A stretch of DNA of 64,000 nucleotides from Aegilops tauschii subsp. strangulata (GCF_002575655.3 NC_053036.3:161610627-161674626), one strand, 5' to 3'; shown: positions 36,190-47,866, numbered from the stretch's first letter. Notes: generated by a model from the sequence alone, not told the origin. A program made the numbers and translations.

Positions 36190-37100
36190 TCCACCCCGCA
36201 GCTTAGATACTATGGTGATACGACTTTTTACACTGTTGGAAGTGAGATCCAATGGCTTGGGAGTAGTCTTTGTAATTATGCGCAATTTCCAAACTCTCCA
36301 AAGGTTTTTTTTGCAAATAAAACATTCAGGCCTCGTGTGTGCCGCTGCATCTTCGATCCAACGGCTCCCCGGTGCTCATATTAGGTGCTCCCCGTAGCTT
36401 AATTACCCGCTACGGTGATATGAGCATCTAGGTCGTACGATCAGTGATCAGATGGCACATGCGTAGTACTTGTACTTTCTGCGCATTTCCCAAACTCTAT
36501 CAGCCGTATATTGTAAAAACATTCAAACCTCCTACTGTGGGCCGTTAGATCTCAGTGAACTCGTATCACCATAGAATCTACGGTGCGGGAGCACCTCAAC
36601 TCTCCCGTGCGAGAACACATAAGGTGCTATCGCAGCTTGGATGCTATGGTGATACGAGCTTGGAGGTCGTTTGATCTGAGATCCAGTGGCATCTGAGCAG
36701 TCTTTGTGCTTGTAAGCAGTGGCCGAAGTCTTTTGGGGCTTTTCTGCAAAAAACCATTCGAACCACCGAGGAGGTGTTGGTTCACAAATCCAACGCCTCC
36801 GAAGAGCTTGTATCACCAAAGCATCTAAGGTGTGGTAGCACATGATATTCTTACATACAGGAGAACATGATGTCCTCCTTCATCTTAGATGCTACGGTGA
36901 TACGAGCTTCGAGGTCGTTGGATATGGGATCAAAGGGCATCTAAGTAGTTTTTGTACAAATTGTGTGCAATTCTCAAACTCATCAAGGTTTCCTGCAAAA
37001 ATATTAAGACACATCATGTGAGCTGCTATATCTCAGATCTACAAGCTCCAAGCAACTCGTATCAGCATATAGCATCTAAGGTATGGGGGCACATGATATT
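36190..37100. repeat. Four degenerate tandem units with inverted tggtgatacgag motifs
   Basis: Each 230-260-bp unit starts near gatgctatggtgatacgagc (about 36210, 36410, 36635 and 36890), runs through a phrase like gagatccaatggcatctgagcagtctttg and ends with the inverse ctcgtatcaccatagcatctaaggt (for example 36563, 36811 and 37057). Single units can therefore fold as large hairpins. It is non-coding. Confidence 0.75.
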
Positions 37101-37347
37101 TTCCCGGGGAGGAGGGGTGGGGGTGCACAACCAATCGGTGGTTGGGAGGGTGGGGACAAATATAATCTAAACAACCCTAAACAGAGCTCCACAATTTTAT
37201 CTAAGGTCGAGGGGTTGACCCCCGACAATCATAGCTCCGCCTAAACACAACATTTGCATGTACTGTAGTACTAGACTTAATATTCATGTTTCAGTTTCAT
37301 GTTCATTTTAAATATTGAACTGAGGACCATGGATGTCTTACATTTTA

Positions 37348-37504
37348 CTCCTTTCATTCCTAAATATTAGTCTTTTTAGAGGCTTCAAATGGACTGGCAC
37401 ATACGGATGTATATAGATTTTTAGAGTCTAGATTCACTCATTTTGCTCCGTATGTAGTCACTTGTTGAACTCTCTAAAAGACTAATATTTAGGAATAGAA
37501 GGAG
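37348..37504. mobile_element. Stowaway MITE, complete (157 bp)
   Basis: Inverted ends ctcctttcattcctaaatattagtctttttagag and ctctaaaagactaatatttaggaatagaaggag, flanked by TA (37346-37347 and 37505-37506). Confidence 0.9.
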
Positions 37505-37581
37505 TATTTTTGAATTCGTGTCATACATGCATGGTTTGGAAAAATAGATGCACTATACTTATTGGATTGTTGTTGTGTCCG

Positions 37582-37612
37582 TGCGTGTGTGTCTCTGTGT
37601 GTGTGTGTGTGG
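37582..37612. repeat. GT microsatellite
   Basis: A short imperfect (GT)n run, gtgcgtgtgtgtctctgtgtgtgtgtgtgt. Confidence 0.85.
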
Positions 37613-38060
37613 TCATATGCTTGATACATACAAAGTTTTCTCACCTCCATGTTGTTCATCTTTTAAATTTGAATTTGCATTGGAAAACTTACTAGGGATA
37701 CCATGAAATGTGAAATCCACGTTGAGATCACTATATCACAAACTCACTCTAATTCAACAACTCGTCATAAATCAATTACCACGTTGAGATTAGTATTTGC
37801 AAGGAAAATACGGGTATTGTAATACACATAGATTCGTTCGGCAATTTAAAAGGTTCCTTTCGTATTCTCGAATGGTAGGACCCAACGGCGTACCAGCCAG
37901 CCTTGGCTCGTGTTGATTCTAAAAAAACCGGGCTCGTGTCCTTCGGTGGCGTGCGTGGTACACACATTAGGCAACCCCAACCAGTCGAGCCTCAGCGTTT
38001 CAAGTCGAAATATCTGGCGGCCAGAATTCCAGCCCTAGGAAATTCCCCTCATGTCCCCGG

Positions 38061-38960
38061 TCCATAATGACTACCGATGAACAACGGAGGGATGCTTTAG
38101 TAACTAGACAACGTTACCTACCGTGCCGAGCACGGTTCAATTCCCTCGGTCGCCGCTCGTCAAGGTCACCCGTCAACAGCATTGCCTAGTACTACTACTA
38201 CTACACCAGGATGAGCATAGAATTGAGCCCGTTTGTTCGTGCCTAGTACTTGAGTTAATATATCAGGCAATGCACTGGTACGGAGGGATTATCCTTTTAC
38301 TCTGCATATATAACTTGTCTGAAGTCTAACTAAGCAAAATGTTTGACCAAATCCTTTCTTAAGAAATACAACAGGACAGAGGTACGGCTTGAAAATTTAT
38401 TGCATGATGCAGGTTATGATATTGTTTCGAATCCTGGATCTTAAATTTCAGAAAATCCAAAAGTGAGCATAAATTCTTGAAATTAAGCATGGTCATGTGA
38501 TATGGCACAAATATTACTTCGTAAGTTTTTTCTTCAATTTGAGACAAGCTGCTTATGACAAGTTGCACAAATGAAGAGCCAAGGTATTTTGGAACAAAGA
38601 CCTGTCACGTTAAGGCGAACGCTTTCACTATTGAAACCGTGGGCATTTACGTGCCGCCACGAGTCCCCGCTTCTCATCGGCAGGTGTCGTCCGAGCAAGC
38701 GCGTGAGTCGACGGGAGGCGTGCGAGCAGACCGCTGCACCGGCTGTCAGGGAGGCGTGCGAGCAGACCGCTGTGTAGGCTCGCCGGGAGGCGAACCCTTT
38801 GACCAGGCTCCGCCGCCCACCATCGTCCCAACTGCTCCCACTTTTAATGTCGCCGGCGCCGCAGTTTAAAATCAACCCCGCACTACCCGGTATCGCTACA
38901 ATCCTCTCTCTTCCTCTCCGATTCTCCTGTCGTCTACCTCCAACTAGCCTGACCTAAACG
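38061..38960. other. Spacer upstream of the Pro/Ala-rich ORF
   Basis: No supported gene in about 900 bp. A 36-40-bp repeat with gcgtgcgagcagaccgctg occurs at about 38726 and 38753. The last 60 bp (38895-38950) are a CT-rich leader (ctctcttcctctccgattctcc), often seen just after plant transcription starts. Confidence 0.5.
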
Positions 38961-38966
38961 TACGCC

Positions 38967-39667
38967 ATGCCGCATCACGATGGTCTGCCCTTAGTGTTCC
39001 AGTTTCCTGAGGAAGACACCCAGCCGGAGTCTCAAGAACATAAGGCGCTTTGGGACGAGCTTGAACTGGCCTTGCGGGAAGACGCCGCGCCTGCCCCCGC
39101 TCCCGTTTCGGCTCCCGTCGCCCCGACTGCGCCAGCGCCCATCCCCGTGGCATTGATGGGCTGGGAGCCACACATTGTCTCCGAGCTTGATTCCACGGGG
39201 TTCCACGAGGTCCCCACCGACTTTCACGCGCCCGTGCACCTGCCAGCGCATGCGCCTGCGCGTGCACTGACGCGCATGCCCGTGCCGGTGCCCGTGCACC
39301 TGCCGCGCATGCGCCTGCGCGTGCACTGACGTGCGCGCCTGTGCCGGTGCCCGTGCACACGAATGACTCCGCCGCGCCGTTGACATCGCCTGTCCCCGCG
39401 CAGGTGCCAGTGCCCCCCTCAGCGGCATGGATGGCCGCCGTCGACCGCTTCCTTGCACCAACGCCAGTCGCCTCCTCCCGCCAGTTGACTCGCTCCGAAG
39501 TCCAGAACATTTTGGCCTTCCTTGAAGCTAGGCAAACGTCTAGGAGTACGCCAACAACGGCGCAAGACGCCGCCGTCGCCGTCGGTCAGTGGCCCGACGA
39601 CACACAGAGCACGGCAGAGGAGCCGCTTCCCACCGCGAGACGCCCCCGCCGCCGCCGCGTAATCTAA
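38967..39667 (+). pseudogene. Pro/Ala-rich ORF with a frameshift in a minisatellite
   Basis: ATG at 38967 in a favourable context (cgccATGcc) opens MPHHDGLPLVFQF, an acidic N-terminus, then an Ala-Pro repeat. A tandem duplication of about 57 bp (about 39233-39352; unit with catgcgcctgcgcgtgcactgac) contains a TGA at 39327-39329 and shifts the frame; the downstream frame (39341-39667) continues with similar Pro/Ala composition and ends in an Arg-rich tail RRPRRRRVI. A change of repeat number would restore one frame. No family recognised; GC content and codon use differ sharply from surrounding AT-rich DNA, which suggests capture of host DNA. Confidence 0.5.
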
Positions 39668-40529
39668 ATTTGCCATGAAAAACGTTCGGATTGCCATGCT
39701 TAAAATCCGAACATTTATCATTTCCGTTTATTTTATATCGATCGTCGTATAATTTAAAGTCGGAGTCAAACTGAACGAAATGTATGGTTTGATCGATTGA
39801 ATGTTCTGCTAGAGCCGTATCAAATTAAATATAAAACGTCATCAAGCCACATGTATTCCTTGTCATCCAACGGCCTAGACTGCTTCAATGTCGAGCGCTC
39901 AACACGTTTAGCGTGTAGTTAATTTCATGCCAAAAATAGTGCTAATCACATGACAACACGCAAATAATATCCTAGTAGTTAATATCCGCATGCACTTAAT
40001 ATACTTCCAAATTAACGTGCATTGCACGTACACACTGACTAGTGCTGCTAGTATGTGAAACTGGTGCCGTGACTTGTGAACGCGTCCAGATATGGTCAAC
40101 GGCAACATCGCCCGCGAGTTCTTCCTGTTTGCCCGTGCGTCTAAACGCAGATGGGGAGGAGAGAGAGAGCACACATGGAACCCACCAGTAAGTGAAGGCG
40201 AATAGTACTAAAAATAATATTACATGTTATCCATTAATTAGGCTGTGGTAATATAAAAACATTATGTGAACAAAGGGGGTACAACAAACATTGCTATTCT
40301 ACGTATGTTGCCTATTGACGTGCGGCTTGAAGGCCCGGTCGCATGTTCGATCCTTGTCCTTTATTTTTTAATTTGTATATGGGTCCAAATTTGTTTCATG
40401 ACATGTGGGCCCCTCGGTGTGTAGTTTGTAGCACTTTAATTTGTGGGTCGAAATTTGTTCCATTCCAAGTGGACTATCAGTGTGTAGTTTTGTAGCTTAT
40501 TTATAATAATTAAAGAGAACAACATAGTT
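39668..40529. other. AT-rich spacer with a short hairpin
   Basis: A small inverted repeat (gttcggattgccatgcttaaaatccgaac, 39685-39713) follows the ORF and could be a 3' structure. 40130-40430 is a diverged copy of 35780-36070. No gene. Confidence 0.5.
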
Positions 40530-40779
40530 TTTTCAATAATACCATGGTGCGACGTTGAAGGCGAGAAAGGACGTGCGAGAGAGCGATGACCGAGCCAGAG
40601 GGAAATCAACTAGGGGAGTTGCATGGGTTGCAATGGTGTTTGGAGTAGTTGTGGGCCGAATGCTATGAAAATATTATGTAAACCGACCGGAATACATGCC
40701 TACACAAATTAATCCAAGGTTGGAGTGCCCCTCGCAATGTAAATAGCTCCGGCTTTGCGAGGGATGGAGAGGTAGTAGC

Positions 40780-41430
40780 TTCAACGCGTGGAAGATACGG
40801 TGTGAGAAAGCGAGGTCAATCGAGAGACATATAGATAGAGAGACAAAGTGAGTGTGGTCCGACGGATATTGTCCGATTGAGCTTTTTGGCAAGGGTGAGG
40901 GCTGTAAGATAGAGCTTGAGAGATGATCCAGTCACAGACGTGTAGATATATTTTGTGCGTGGGAGGAAGCAAGGTCAATCGATCACATAGGGTCGCCGTG
41001 CGATCGAAAGAGTGAGACGGGTTGGAGAGAGTGACCTAGATAGACGATGTGCGTGAGAGAGTATACAATATGAATAGGTCGAATTGGGCTTAAACATGGT
41101 GATATATCGTTTTTGTCCGAGAAAGAGCGAGGTCAATCGAGACATACGGAGAGAGAGAGAGAGAGAGAGAGATTGAGTGAGCGTGGCCCACCATGAGGTC
41201 AAAAGAGTGGCGGCGGCTTGGATGGACTGACCTAGATAGAAAATCTACGTGAGAGAGTATAGAGTGTCTTGATCGAGGCCCGAACAGGAAGATATATCAT
41301 TTGTGTGTGAAAGAAAACAAGGTTAAACGAGACTCAGATAAAGAGAGCGAGATTGAGCGAGTGTGGCCCACCGTGCGGAAGAAAGAGTGAGACAGTCTCG
41401 AGGGAGTGACCTAGATATACAACGTGCGTG
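40780..41430. repeat. Degenerate purine-rich tandem repeats
   Basis: Three to four copies of a 180-200-bp unit with gagcgaggtcaatcgagac, a (GA)n run, gtgtggcccaccgtg and gagtgacctagatagac, at about 40810, 40970, 41130 and 41310. The longest GA run is at 41148-41171. No coding content. Confidence 0.7.
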
Positions 41431-42176
41431 CGTGTGCACGAGAGGTTGGGGGGGCTAGATAGGCAATGCATGTATTTAGTGTGAGAGGGTGAGAGGGAGA
41501 GGGGGGAGAGAGAGAGAGCTCGGCATGGGGTGCAATGGCGGGTGTGTGAGGTAAATACATTTGGTAACAGAGTGGAAAAAGGGGTTGTGTAGTTGAGAGA
41601 CTTAGAGATCGAAACATGGAGAGAAAGAATGAACGTGTGTTGGAAACCGATAGCTTCCTAAGGTGGTTAGGAGAGGAAGATTGACCGATACAGGAAGTAT
41701 GTAGCGTTTGTGCGGGAGGGGGGGGCTAAAAACAACATTTGAATGTACATAGTACGAGACTTAATATCGATGTTTCAATTCGGTGTACATTGTAAGATTT
41801 GAACCGAGGACCAGGCATACGGGTAATTATTTCGAATTCATGCCATACTAAGTTTCGAAAAGTTGACATTGACTCAGTTTGTTGTGCTATTTTGTAGGTC
41901 ATATGTTTGAATCCATCCAAAAAATTTCTCACTACCATGGTGTTCATCATATACATATGAATTTGTATTAAAAAAGTAGCGTGGATACAGTGAAATGCGA
42001 AATCCACGTTAGAATTGGAGATCGCTACGTGACACACACTCTAATTCAAATAACTAACTACGTGACACACACTCTAATTCAAATAACTAATTCTGTGACA
42101 CACACTCTAATCCACGTTAGCATGGGTACCGTTTCGATTTTTTTTCAAATAACTCCTCATTAATTAATTTATAGTA

Positions 42177-42280
42177 CTCCCTCTGTTCACTTTTATAAGA
42201 CCTTGAAGACATTTTAGACAATGTGCAAAACAGTTCATTTCAAGTTGTCTGAAACGACTTACAAAAGTGAACGGATGGAG
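42177..42280. mobile_element. Stowaway MITE, complete (104 bp)
   Basis: Ends ctccctctgttcacttttataag and cttacaaaagtgaacggatggag are inverted repeats; flanked by TA (42175-42176 and 42281-42282). Absent from the homologous position in 37255-38060. Confidence 0.9.
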
Positions 42281-42417
42281 TATCTCGTTTCGAATGACTA
42301 ATTATTGCAAGGAAAACACGGGCATGGTAATACATACAGATTCGTTTGCAAATGAAAGAAGATTCGTTTGCATTCTCAAATGTAGGCGCACCAGGCAGAC
42401 CAGGGTCGTGTCGGGGT

Positions 42418-42540
42418 GGACGCTGCTTCGGTGCCTTAAAGGCAACTGCCTTTGGGTCACTGACATGTGGGCCAGCCACCTGTTGGGCCCACATGTCATG
42501 GACACAAAGGCAGGTGCCTTAAGGCACCGAAGCATAGTCC
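42418..42540. mobile_element. Fold-back MITE of Mutator type (123 bp, 9-bp TSD)
   Basis: The whole element is a near-perfect inverted repeat: one arm contains cttcggtgccttaaaggca and gacatgtgggcc, the other the inverse ggcccacatgtc and tgccttaaggcaccgaag. It is flanked by a perfect 9-bp duplication TGTCGGGGT (42409-42417 and 42541-42549), the length made by Mutator-like transposases. The duplicated segment at 37255-38060 lacks it. Confidence 0.88.
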
Positions 42541-42690
42541 TGTCGGGGTGGTCGCCTGTGTCGGACGAACGCGTAGCACCCAGCCACCCACCCCCCTCCC
42601 CCCAAAAAAAGGACGACGACAATATAAGTTCGCGCTTCCAGGTTTCGGATTGAAATATCTGGCGGCCCCAATTCCAGCCCTGCAAAATCT

Positions 42691-43150
42691 CTCTTCTCCA
42701 CCGTCCCCTTCCGCACCCAGATTGCTCAAATCCCTAATTCGCCGCCAACCCTCGAATCGCCCCTCGTCTCGTCTCTTTCCCCACCGCTCCCCACCTCTGT
42801 GCCGGACGACGACAACGGTCGCGCTTCACCACCGCACCGGAGCTACCTCATCTACGCCCTCGTCCACCGCACCGGTTGGTCCACCGACAACGTCGGCCGC
42901 CGCAACCGACGTGCCTCACAGACACCGAGTTCCACCGCATCAGGTGCGCTTCACCGACGCCGTCTCCCAGCACACCGGGGCTACTTCACCGAGCACATCG
43001 TCGCACCTCCGCCCCCCGAGGCCGTTGGGGCTTCACCAACGGTCTCGTCCACCGCATCGTAGCGCTTCGCTGCCACTCAAGATCTGCATCCGTGCGCGGC
43101 CAGTCAACGCCAGCGCATCACCCTCAACGGCTCTGAAGTGACCCGCACTC
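42691..43150 (+). other. GC-rich putative 5' exon region of TNPA-like gene copy 1
   Basis: A Pro/Ser/Arg-rich open stretch follows the duplicated block. Several frames are open because of high GC. Its place upstream of 43465 parallels the 47561 exon of copy 2, so it may be the first exon, but the frame cannot be chosen. Confidence 0.35.
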
Positions 43151-43464
43151 TAGCTAGGCGAGCATGCCCAAACGCCGGCCCGAACTAGGTATCCGCACAT
43201 CACTCCCTTGTGCACTGTTCCAACGATGTTTGGATATCCTTTCACTGCTCTCTTAGCTTACACACCTATGCAACTCTGACTTTAACTCTTATTTCTTCTG
43301 GAGATATCATCTGAAACAAGCAAATCCATTTTTTAGCGAAGCATGACGGTGCTACGGGATCTGGTACACATCCTGCACACTCGTATAACCTTGTAAGTAT
43401 CTGTCCTCCGGTACAACATCAAGGTCGATTCCTCTTATTTGATCAACCATTCGCCGTGTCAAAA

Positions 43465-46108
43465 ATGCAGAGGGGGATGCAAGGAGCACAAGGCCTGCAC
43501 ATCCAAGCAAGTGGTAACATGGACTTGTACATGGAACATCCCAAGCGCAAGCAGAGCTGCAGTGAGCCTGTACAACGAGCTAGCGTAAGTCCCTGCATTT
43601 CATTTAATTCGTATTGGCATTCGTGTATGATTTGTGTGCAGTGGCTGATCCACGAATTCAAGTTACCAGGGGCGAACATTTAACTTAAAAAATACGAAGG
43701 CACTTGCACTCCGGAAATCAACATAACTTGAGAAATGTGAAGCTACATGCACTTTGAAAATCAGCTAATGATCCAAAGTAGTTCAGATTATAAACACTAA
43801 ATGATGCAAGCACCAAAAAACACAAAATGCAACATGGTGTACAAGGACTACAAACATGGTCTGTACCTGCTTGAATTATTTGTTCTCTGGCTGAAAATAT
43901 CGAAGTGTAATTGCACGTATAACCAGTGCGCAAACTGCATATCAATATATCTATCCTGCACAAGTATGCCAATAGTTTCAAACAACAGATTAGAAAAGTA
44001 TTTATGCTATGTTGTCATGATACGGGGACTTTCTGGTAGATGGCCTCGACGTTTCCTCAAGCTATGAAAATGCACTATAATTTGCTTGTGATCAATGCCT
44101 GCTAATCTCTGTCTCTCTCAACATAGTAGATCATCATTAGACACTAAATCCTTCAATGAGCTTGCAAAATGCTTGCATTAGATCCCTCATTAGACACTAT
44201 ATGTTCATCACCAGGAGCATGTAAAATGTTTGCATCAAATCCTTCATTAGCAGTCTGTTCATTAGACACTTCAAGCTCAAGAACAACATGAGCTTGTATG
44301 TTTGCACCGGAAACTTGATTAGATACATCAGATTCAGTCAGTTCAGTATTGATTGGGGGAGTTATAAAATAAGTAGAAATTGGTTTCATTTTATCATAGA
44401 TTCCCTACATACAAGCAGTTTTACAACACCGTCAGGTTTAACTATTGGCCAGAAATTGAAGAGTTGAATTAGATATAATCAGGGATGTGATGTACCTGCT
44501 CGTTGCACATGCTACTCTTGCAAGCTGCGACTGTCCGTTTGCGCAAGCTCGATGCCATGCCCGTGCTGCCGCCGCTGCCTCCCACGCAGGCTACACCCAG
44601 GGTTGGATCTTCATCTTCTTGTCCTTCCGTTCGCTTGAAGCCCGGCGACCGCCCTCCAACGAGGGCGCGAGGAAGTGCTGTGTCGGTCTGTCCAGCGGCG
44701 GCTAGGTTAGGAGCGAACCAGACTGGAGGCTGGAGCGAATGAATTGGGATTTTTCCTGCTGTCGATCGATATGGGAGGCACTCGTTTGGGCCGCGAGCCT
44801 GCTATAGGGCCTGCCTTGCACTTATGTTATTGGCCCATCCAAATTGAAACATTTTTCTTCATTTTTTTACATTGCCTGCTCGTGCGTTGGGACGAACAAA
44901 ACTAGCGTGGGCCAACCTGGACGACTCAAACTAGGTGCACACTTTCCAGCCACCTGAGGCGGCCGCCCATACCAGCCCCTATGGTGGTGTCACCCCTTTT
45001 TGCATGTATGATTGGATAGTGAAAAATATTCCAGTGGCGCTTTTGATTTACCCATAGACTGGTTGAATTGCTTGTTTCTATGAACTGAGTTCGCCAATAA
45101 TGTGAAGGATGCCAGTCTTTTCATCCTATTGTAGATTGCTTAGATCTCGATATGCCAAAAGTAATCGCATGAAATATACAGTAAAAGCCAGTGTGATGTG
45201 TTTGGCTACAACTAGTCTGACTACACGTCCTCATATAACATATCAAGGACACACCATCTTACCAGATTAACCATTCGACTTACCCATGCAGTGTGGGAAG
45301 AAAGAAGTATTGGGACTGCGTATCCAAGATATTGATGCCATGGACTCCTTCGTACAACCTTGTAAGCGAAAAAGAAGTTGCAGTGTGCCTGTACAAAGAA
45401 CTAGCGTAAGTTCAGTTACCTGCTTCTCGGAATTTTAGTTAGCCACTTATTGCAAAATTGTTCAATTACGTTGCTTGGCTTAATTTAGTTTGCTACAGAT
45501 TACATAATGGCACAGCCTGTTAATCATATTGTAGACTGCGCCTATCTATGTGTTTGATACTTACTGTTAAGAATTACATGTTTTCCTTAACTTAAATATC
45601 TACTTGTTTGTTTAACTGCTTTGCTGCTGCAACAGCGGGTTATAATGATGTTAATAACTACTTTTCAGCATCCAATTGAAACTCTTTAATTCCTTGTTTG
45701 TTTAACTGGTTTGCTGTTATAACTCCCAGTTGAGATGTTTTTCTAACTTCAACTTTTCTGAATCCAATCGGAACTTTAATGGCAAAACAGGTTAGCCCAA
45801 GATCAAACAGCGAGGTCCCCATGGACGTTGCATCATCCCACAGCAGTGGCACCGGCCCAATCGTGCATCATGAATTGCCAACTGCTGATGCTCTAGAGGC
45901 TAAACTAGTGGTAGAAAGAGATTCTGCTTCTGCACTTAGAGATGAAGTTGACATGTTGAGGAAGCAAACAGCACAATCACAAGCAGTACTCAAGACAACC
46001 ATTAAATATTTGGTGGATTTCAAAACGAAGCAAGCTGAGACTGACCTGATTGTTAAGGTCCTAAAGGAAAAAAGGAAATTAAATTCCTACTTGGTAAATC
46101 ATAGGTGA
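43465..46108 (+). pseudogene. TNPA-like gene copy 1, fragmentary
   Basis: Two homologous KRK exons are visible: one ending at 43584 (HPKRKQSCSEPVQR) and one ending at 45405 (PCKRKRSCSVPVQR), both followed by GTAAGT, i.e. a duplicated exon with a nuclear-localisation-like basic patch. A terminal coding exon (about 45793-46108) reads VSPRSNSEVPMDV, then a heptad-rich segment (VERDSASALRDEVDMLRKQ) resembling the C-terminal coiled coil of copy 2 and of CACTA-A. The Transposase_24-like exons present in copy 2 are missing. An unrelated insertion may occupy 43640-44990. Confidence 0.5.
43639..44990. mobile_element. Possible degraded hAT-type insertion
   Basis: The left end cagtggctgatccacgaattcaag and the nearby ggggcgaac resemble the CAGTGGCGGA...GGGG ends of cereal hAT elements, and the right side ends gcccctatggtggtgtcacccc. 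It separates the two homologous KRK exons. I could not find an 8-bp TSD or a transposase, so this is weak. A short minus-strand acidic frame (44153-44389) inside has a small SNEGxNAxIL repeat. Confidence 0.3.
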
Positions 46109-46109
46109 A

Positions 46110-46925
46110 ATGTTCTTTCCATAGTTGAATAACCTTTGTGTTGTCTGTTCATGTAATCAATCAAACCATTTGTTTTAGAGATCATGTAATAATTGTTTTT
46201 TTTGGTTTGTAATTTTATTTGAGCACAAGTCTGTATTAATTGATAAGACTCGGAGACATTTCATTTGGATTGCTGTGCCAGACCTACAAATATGCCAATC
46301 GGGCTGAATGTGCATTCAGCAATAGTAGTAGTATAGATGGACCATAAGTGGCACGCATCGGAAAGGGCCAAGATGCTGGCTAAAAAAAGGATGTTGTTGT
46401 AGCCAAAAAAAGTACAGCGGCCTGGCTTATGTATGTTAGTTGATATTATTGATCCATATACTCTATAAGGGTTTATATGTCTGTTAGTTCTGTACATTCT
46501 TGGTTGATTGACTCGATATTTGAATCTTGATACATCGCTTGTGTACATATCTAAATGGGAGTACACATTATGCTGCGTGTGACATTTGTGTTGGACATGA
46601 AGTGTTCCAAATATTCGAATTCACCTTAAACTGGATTCTATTTTCTGAATTTGAGTATCGGCATTTGTAAACCATATTCATATATGACAGTGGAATACAT
46701 CTTTGTCGTCCTTTTGAAGATATATAAAAACACATAGAATGATTTATAAAGATTCATATAGGAATACAAAATGGATTCGAATTTAGTTGCCAGGGTAAAC
46801 GTGGATGCTTATTGTCCCAAAATTCGAAAGAAGCAGCAAAATGTCCACTCCCACGTCGGCTGCCCGAAGCCAAGTGTTTGGGAGATGGAAATTACTGTCT
46901 ACCCATTACACGGACAATCCATCGG
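46110..46925. other. Spacer between TNPA-like copies
   Basis: About 800 bp of AT-rich DNA without a supported gene or repeat. Confidence 0.5.
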
Positions 46926-47460
46926 CCCGATTTCCACCGCTCTAAATAGGGGTAGGTTAGTAACTTCAATCAGACGTGACACGACCGCCTCTGAGCACAT
47001 TCCGACACGGTGGGCGTCAAACATGGGCGGAAAAACTCATTTGATTCAAGCTCGTCCGAAAGACCTCTGTTTCTCCCTCCATTCCCCATTCATACACGGT
47101 GGGCGGCAAAACAAACTCGACTCGACCGAAATCGATGTAGGCAAATATTTTCAGTAGGGGCAGGTTTGTAACTTCACTCAGACGTGACACAACCGCCCTA
47201 CCTGTCAGCCCCGTTCATACACCGTGGGCGCCAACCATGGGCACCAACCACCCTCTCCTCGCCCGAAATCGCTCTGGGCAAATATTGGCGAGATGCGAGA
47301 TTACCGTCCTATCCCCAACTGACGAGACGTCCAAATTTTAAACGGGGGCTAAGTTCGTAACTTTCCCATATTTCAGATAGGCGCGTCCCAAAAACATGGT
47401 TCCCCGTACCTCTCCCTCCATTTTCCCATTCATACACCGTCCGCGCTAGAACACCCCATC
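46926..47460 (+). repeat. Roughly 200-bp tandem units upstream of TNPA-like copy 2
   Basis: Three diverged units with aggggcaggtttgtaacttc, cagacgtgacac(g/a)accgcc, cattcatacac(g/c)gtgggcg and ggcaaatatt, near 46935, 47155 and 47340. Located just before the likely first exon, so it is probably promoter-associated. Confidence 0.65.
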
Positions 47461-47489
47461 CCCACACCAGCCTCCGTCCGCCACCCCAT

Positions 47490-47560
47490 CCATCGCCGCC
47501 GTCCTCCACCACATCCATCGCCACCGTCCTCCACCACATCCATCGCCACCGTCCTCCACC
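47490..47560 (+). repeat. 24-bp tandem repeat, three copies
   Basis: The unit catccatcgccaccgtcctc repeats three times immediately upstream of the ATG at 47561. Confidence 0.85.
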
Positions 47561-47866
47561 ATGCTGGAGCGCCTACCAAGACCGCGTCGTCCACTGCTAG
47601 AGATGGACGTTTCTCATCCACGGCGACGGACCAATAGCCTTGCATCGCGTCCTCTCGCTTCATCGGCGCCGTCGTCCTCTTTGCCGGGGCCGCTCACACG
47701 ACCTTCTCTTCCACCGCAACGGGACTTATCCCCCGATGCACCCGTCTACCGTCGCAGATCTGCTTCAACGCCACCGACAGCCATCGCACCCCCGATGCCT
47801 ACACGGCGCCGCAAGAGAGGTGGTACTTCATATCTCCTCAACTTTTTGATCTCAACCAGAAAATAG
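47561..47866 (+). CDS. Putative first exon of TNPA-like gene copy 2
   Basis: ATG at 47561 opens a basic, Pro/Ser-rich frame (MLERLPRPRRPLLEMD), ending in TRRRKRG and a stop at 47866. A GT after RRRKR (about 47820) could be a donor. Assignment to the downstream gene is inference from position. Confidence 0.35.
   Translation: MLERLPRPRRPLLEMDVSHPRRRTNSLASRPLASSAPSSSLPGPLTRPSLPPQRDLSPDAPVYRRRSASTPPTAIAPPMPTRRRKRGGTSYLLNFLISTRK

Larger units (their letters stand above)
37255..38060. repeat. Internal duplication of CACTA-B, copy 1
   Basis: Homologous to 41720-42690. Shared landmarks: aacatttg(c/a)atgtac, gactaatat, gaactgaggaccat, tgaaatgtgaaatccacgtt, gcaaggaaaatacgggtat, attcgtt and aatatctggcggcc. 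Copy 1 has the MITE at 37348 that copy 2 lacks; copy 2 has two MITEs that copy 1 lacks. Confidence 0.8.
41720..42690. repeat. Internal duplication of CACTA-B, copy 2
   Basis: Homologue of 37255-38060 lying immediately upstream of the first TNPA-like gene copy. It holds a roughly 36-bp tandem repeat (cgtgacacacactctaattc, three copies, 42030-42115), a Stowaway MITE and a Mutator-type MITE. Confidence 0.8.

Noticed and set aside
38275..38350. Possible MITE end (tacggaggga)
   Set aside because: Only one terminal motif is present; no inverted partner or TA duplication was found.
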